Source: Bacteroidales bacterium (lineage in GTDB: Bacteria; Bacteroidota; Bacteroidia; Bacteroidales; JAAUTT01). Taken from it: a stretch of 8,768 bases of DNA. Under the pieces are notes generated by a model. That model did no database searches and was not told the origin of the DNA. It was given only the letters and a program-made list of their open reading frames with translations. The stretch is from assembly GCA_012031335.1 (NCBI GenBank), contig JAAUTT010000134.1, positions 1 through 8,768 of the forward strand. Reading direction: 5' to 3'. Shown here in pieces: positions 6,640-8,768 of the stretch (its first letter is position 1; every line of letters begins with the position of its first letter). A program made the translations under genes and the position numbers.

Positions 6640-7445
6640 TCTGACTTTTCTTATTCTTCAAGGCCAGGGTACGAATGGGATTGTGGCTTTTGCTGATGGA
6701 CAATTTAAAGCAGGCAACTATGCTTCGGCATTGATCGAATATCAGAGAGCTATTTTTTGGCGGCCATACCTCGGGCGAAATATTTCATCGGATGGCCGAC
6801 TGCTCATTTCAACTCAGGAAATACGACCAGGCTATTGAGTATTACGACAGGGCCTATTTTGCATACCCAAACGACAGTCTCAGAATAAATTCGCTACTGG
6901 ATAAAACCAAATGTAACCTGGCAACCAAAAATTACAATATTGCACTTATCGATCTGCTGGGCATAACCGACTCCTTACCCGAAAAAACTTACCGTATCAA
7001 ACAGTTTTATACAGGCATCTGCTATTTTGGTAATGAACAGTTTGATGATGCCCGTCATTATTTTACCGATGCCGTGCACCCCTCCTTTAACGCAGCAACG
7101 TAAAGCTATTGACCAGCTGTTTGCTAACCCGAAAATGTTGTACCGGCCCAATCCGCGAACAGCATCCATTTTAAGTTTATGTTTTCCGGGGCTGGGTCAA
7201 TTCTACGCCGGCGATATAAAAAACGGGATCAACTCCCTGCTGCTTACTACAGCTCTGGTTTCGCTTGGCGTGAAAATTTCGCTGGAGCAATCCATCTGGG
7301 ATGGGATTTTTCTGTTATGCCCTGGTTTCAGCGATATTATCAGGGAGGTTATATGCGGTCGGAAAAAATTGCCATAGAAAAGCGTGCTGAAAACAGAAAT
7401 GAAATATACGAAGCCGTTGTAGAGCAGATTATTTCTACAAAATAA
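6590..7445 (+). CDS. Exported TPR protein with PGxGxxYxG membrane domain, copy 2 (three frameshifts)
   Basis: A repaired 284-aa relative of the preceding gene, with the same plan: signal peptide (MNYYTNTLKAIFTVLFSLTF then LILQG and Gln), TPR-like repeats (FADGQFKAGNYASALIEYQR, CSFQLRKYDQAIEYYDRAYF, CYFGNEQFDDARHYF), and a hydrophobic end with P-G-L-G-Q-F-Y-A-G-D-I-K-N-G (about 199-213), closing in a charged helix (RSEKIAIEKRAENRNEIYEA). Function unknown; by position it acts with YidD and copy 1 in the envelope. Frame breaks: an extra T in the T6 run 6753-6758, an extra T at 7086-7088 (restoring H-P-S-L-T-Q-Q-R-K-A-I-D), and a missing T in 7307-7311 (restoring W-D-G-I-F-S-V-M-P-W-F). The ATG at 6590 is the only start that keeps the signal peptide. 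It lies 50 bases inside the previous gene, read in another frame. Last gene of the operon; I see no clear terminator hairpin after it. Confidence 0.75.
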
Positions 7446-7465
7446 ATTCCCTGTCTTCTATCTGT

Positions 7466-7501
7466 TTTGTAAATACTTACAACGAATTAATATTATCTTT
7501 A
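7466..7501 (+). promoter_or_regulatory. Weak promoter candidate for the radical SAM gene
   Basis: TATCTTTA (7494-7501) is identical to the -7 element proposed at 4249 and matches seven of eight positions of TAnnTTTG. A perfect TTTG lies at 7466-7469, but the spacer is 24 bases, longer than the usual 19 to 21. A start of transcription near 7508 would leave only about 16 bases of leader. The exact repeat of the -7 octamer raises its credibility; the spacing lowers it. Confidence 0.35.
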
Positions 7502-7523
7502 CCAAAATCAATCTGGTACCCCT

Positions 7524-8768
7524 TTGACTACTGCTATCCTGCTTATAACCCCACCGTTTACCCAGCTCAATACCCCTTATCCTGCAACGGCATATCTGAA
7601 GGGATTCCTAAACACAATAGCTGTAAGAAGTCAGCAGATTGACCTGGGGATTGAAGTAATGCTGGAATTATTCTCCGGAGAAGGTCTGAAACAATTATTT
7701 AGTGAGGCTGAAGAAAAATACAGCCTATTTTCGGAGAACAGCCGGCGTATTTTTGCTTTGAGGGAGCGTTATATCCAGACCATAGACAGTGTCATCCATT
7801 TTCTTCAGGGAAATAATCCCACACTGGCGCTCAGGATATGCGAAAACAGTTTTCTACCCGAGGCCTCGCGATTTAACCATGAGGGAGACCTTGATTGGGC
7901 ATTCGGAACCATGGGAACCAGTGATAAGGCAAAACATCTGGCAACACTTTATCTTGAAGATATCTCTGATTTTATTGTCGATACTACCGATCCATACTTC
8001 GGATTCAGTCGTTATGCCGAACGCCTGGGAAGGTCGGCCAACCTGTTTGACGAACTTTATGAGGCATTGCAAAGACAGGATACACTGGTAGACCGGATAA
8101 TGATTGATATTCTTAAAAAGAAAACAGCCAGCTTTACACCAACCATGGTTGGTATTTCAGTGCCCTTTCCGGGAAATCTATTCTGTGGATTGAAATGCGG
8201 GCAATGGATCAAAAAAACTACCCCAGGGTAAAAGTTGTATTGGGAGGAGGTTTTGCCAATACCGAACTCCGATCGGTTACCGACCCCAGAATTTTCGAAT
8301 TCGTCGACTTTATTACCCTCGACGATGGTGAAGCCCCATTGAAACATCTTACGGAATTTCTGAATGGAGAACGTAAACCTGAAAATTTAAAACGAACTTT
8401 TGCATGTATTAACAACAAGGTAGTATATCTGAACGGATCGGACGAAAAAGATATATCCCAGCGGGACACCGGAACTCCCGATTATTCGGACCTGTTATTG
8501 AACCAGTACATTTCGGTTATTGAAGTTACCAACCCCATGCACAGGTTATGGAGCGACGGACGGTGGAATAAGCTTACGCTGGCCCATGGCTGTTACTGGG
8601 GACGATGTACCTTTTGCGACACCTCACTTGATTACATCAAACGTTTCGAGCCGAACACCATCCAGCTTATCTGTAACCGTATCGAAGAAATTATACAACA
8701 GACGGGTCATACAGGTTTCCATTTTGTGGATGAAGCGGCCCCTCCTGCCCTGCCTTAAATCGTACTGG
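7524..8768 (+). CDS. B12-binding/radical SAM protein, partial at the window end (two frameshifts)
   Basis: The N-terminal part (at least 412 aa) of a cobalamin-binding-type radical SAM protein; reaction unknown. Visible order: an N-terminal strand and loop (AILLITPPFTQLNTPYPATA), a helical stretch to about residue 200, a B12-binding-like core (VGISVPFPGNLF, then VKVVLGGGFANTELRS and FVDFITLDDGEAPLKHL), and the start of the radical SAM domain with G-C357-Y-W-G-R-C362-T-F-C365-D-T. These three Cys should hold the 4Fe-4S cluster that binds SAM. Their spacing is CX4CX2C rather than the common CX3CX2C. The frame is broken by a missing A in the A7 run 8211-8217 (restoring W-I-K-K-N-Y-P-R-V) and by an extra C at 8753-8754 (restoring A-A-P-P-A-L-L-K-S-Y-W to the edge). 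No ATG exists in frame near the start, so TTG at 7524 is used, which is rare; a lost or shifted ATG is possible. It has its own candidate promoter and is probably a separate unit from the TPR operon. Confidence 0.82.

Noticed and set aside
80..8768. Widespread programmed frameshifting or a decaying pseudogene island
   Set aside because: The breaks are at unrelated sites, mostly plain homopolymers, of both signs, with no shared slippery motif plus structure and no accompanying nonsense changes. Sequencing error is the simpler explanation.
1..8768. CRISPR array, tRNA, rRNA, insertion sequence or phage genes
   Set aside because: I saw no regularly spaced repeats, tRNA-like cloverleaf, transposase motifs or terminal inverted repeats. 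All long stretches are accounted for by the genes listed.

Overview
The window looks like chromosomal DNA from a Bacteroidota bacterium, probably a marine or anaerobic Bacteroidales/Marinilabiliales-type lineage (the lineage is inference). Signs are: moderate to low GC with AT-rich intergenic DNA, no Shine-Dalgarno-like leaders, promoter-like sequences of the TTTG / TAnnTTTG type, signal peptides ending in A/S/G followed directly by Gln, and protein types typical of the phylum (exported creatininase-family enzymes, M28 lipoproteins, an exported YidD-like protein, a B12-type radical SAM protein).

Layout. (1) 80-3317, + strand: an exported creatininase-family amidohydrolase, an M28-type zinc peptidase lipoprotein and an intact GntP-family permease. 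They look like a small hydrolyse-and-import cluster that ends in a bidirectional terminator. (2) 3371-3933, - strand: a small outer-membrane beta-barrel protein converging on that terminator. (3) 3934-4305: an AT-rich divergent intergenic region with a good candidate promoter for the next gene. (4) 4306-4737, + strand: an intact small exported protein with two membrane helices, followed by a strong intrinsic terminator. (5) 4807-7445, + strand: a tightly packed, partly overlapping four-gene operon made of a LolA-like exported protein, a YidD-family protein with its own signal peptide, and two tandem exported TPR proteins that both carry a PGxGxxYxG membrane motif. (6) 7524 to the window edge, + strand: a B12-binding/radical SAM protein, cut by the window end.

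The main caution is that eight of the ten genes are broken in the raw sequence by single-base insertions or deletions, mostly in homopolymers. I locate about 15. In every case the protein continues cleanly in another frame, with family motifs on both sides of the break. This is what uncorrected read errors look like, not gene decay, so I annotate full-length genes across the breaks and give the repair points. Reconstructed lengths: creatininase about 286 aa, M28 317, barrel 187, LolA-like 209, YidD 131, TPR-1 273, TPR-2 284.

The most interesting unit is 4306-7445: a small two-helix membrane protein, a LolA-like carrier, a YidD with a signal peptide, and twin TPR/membrane proteins. It could be an uncharacterised cell-envelope (periplasmic or inner-membrane) biogenesis module. 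That function is inferred from domain content and gene order only.
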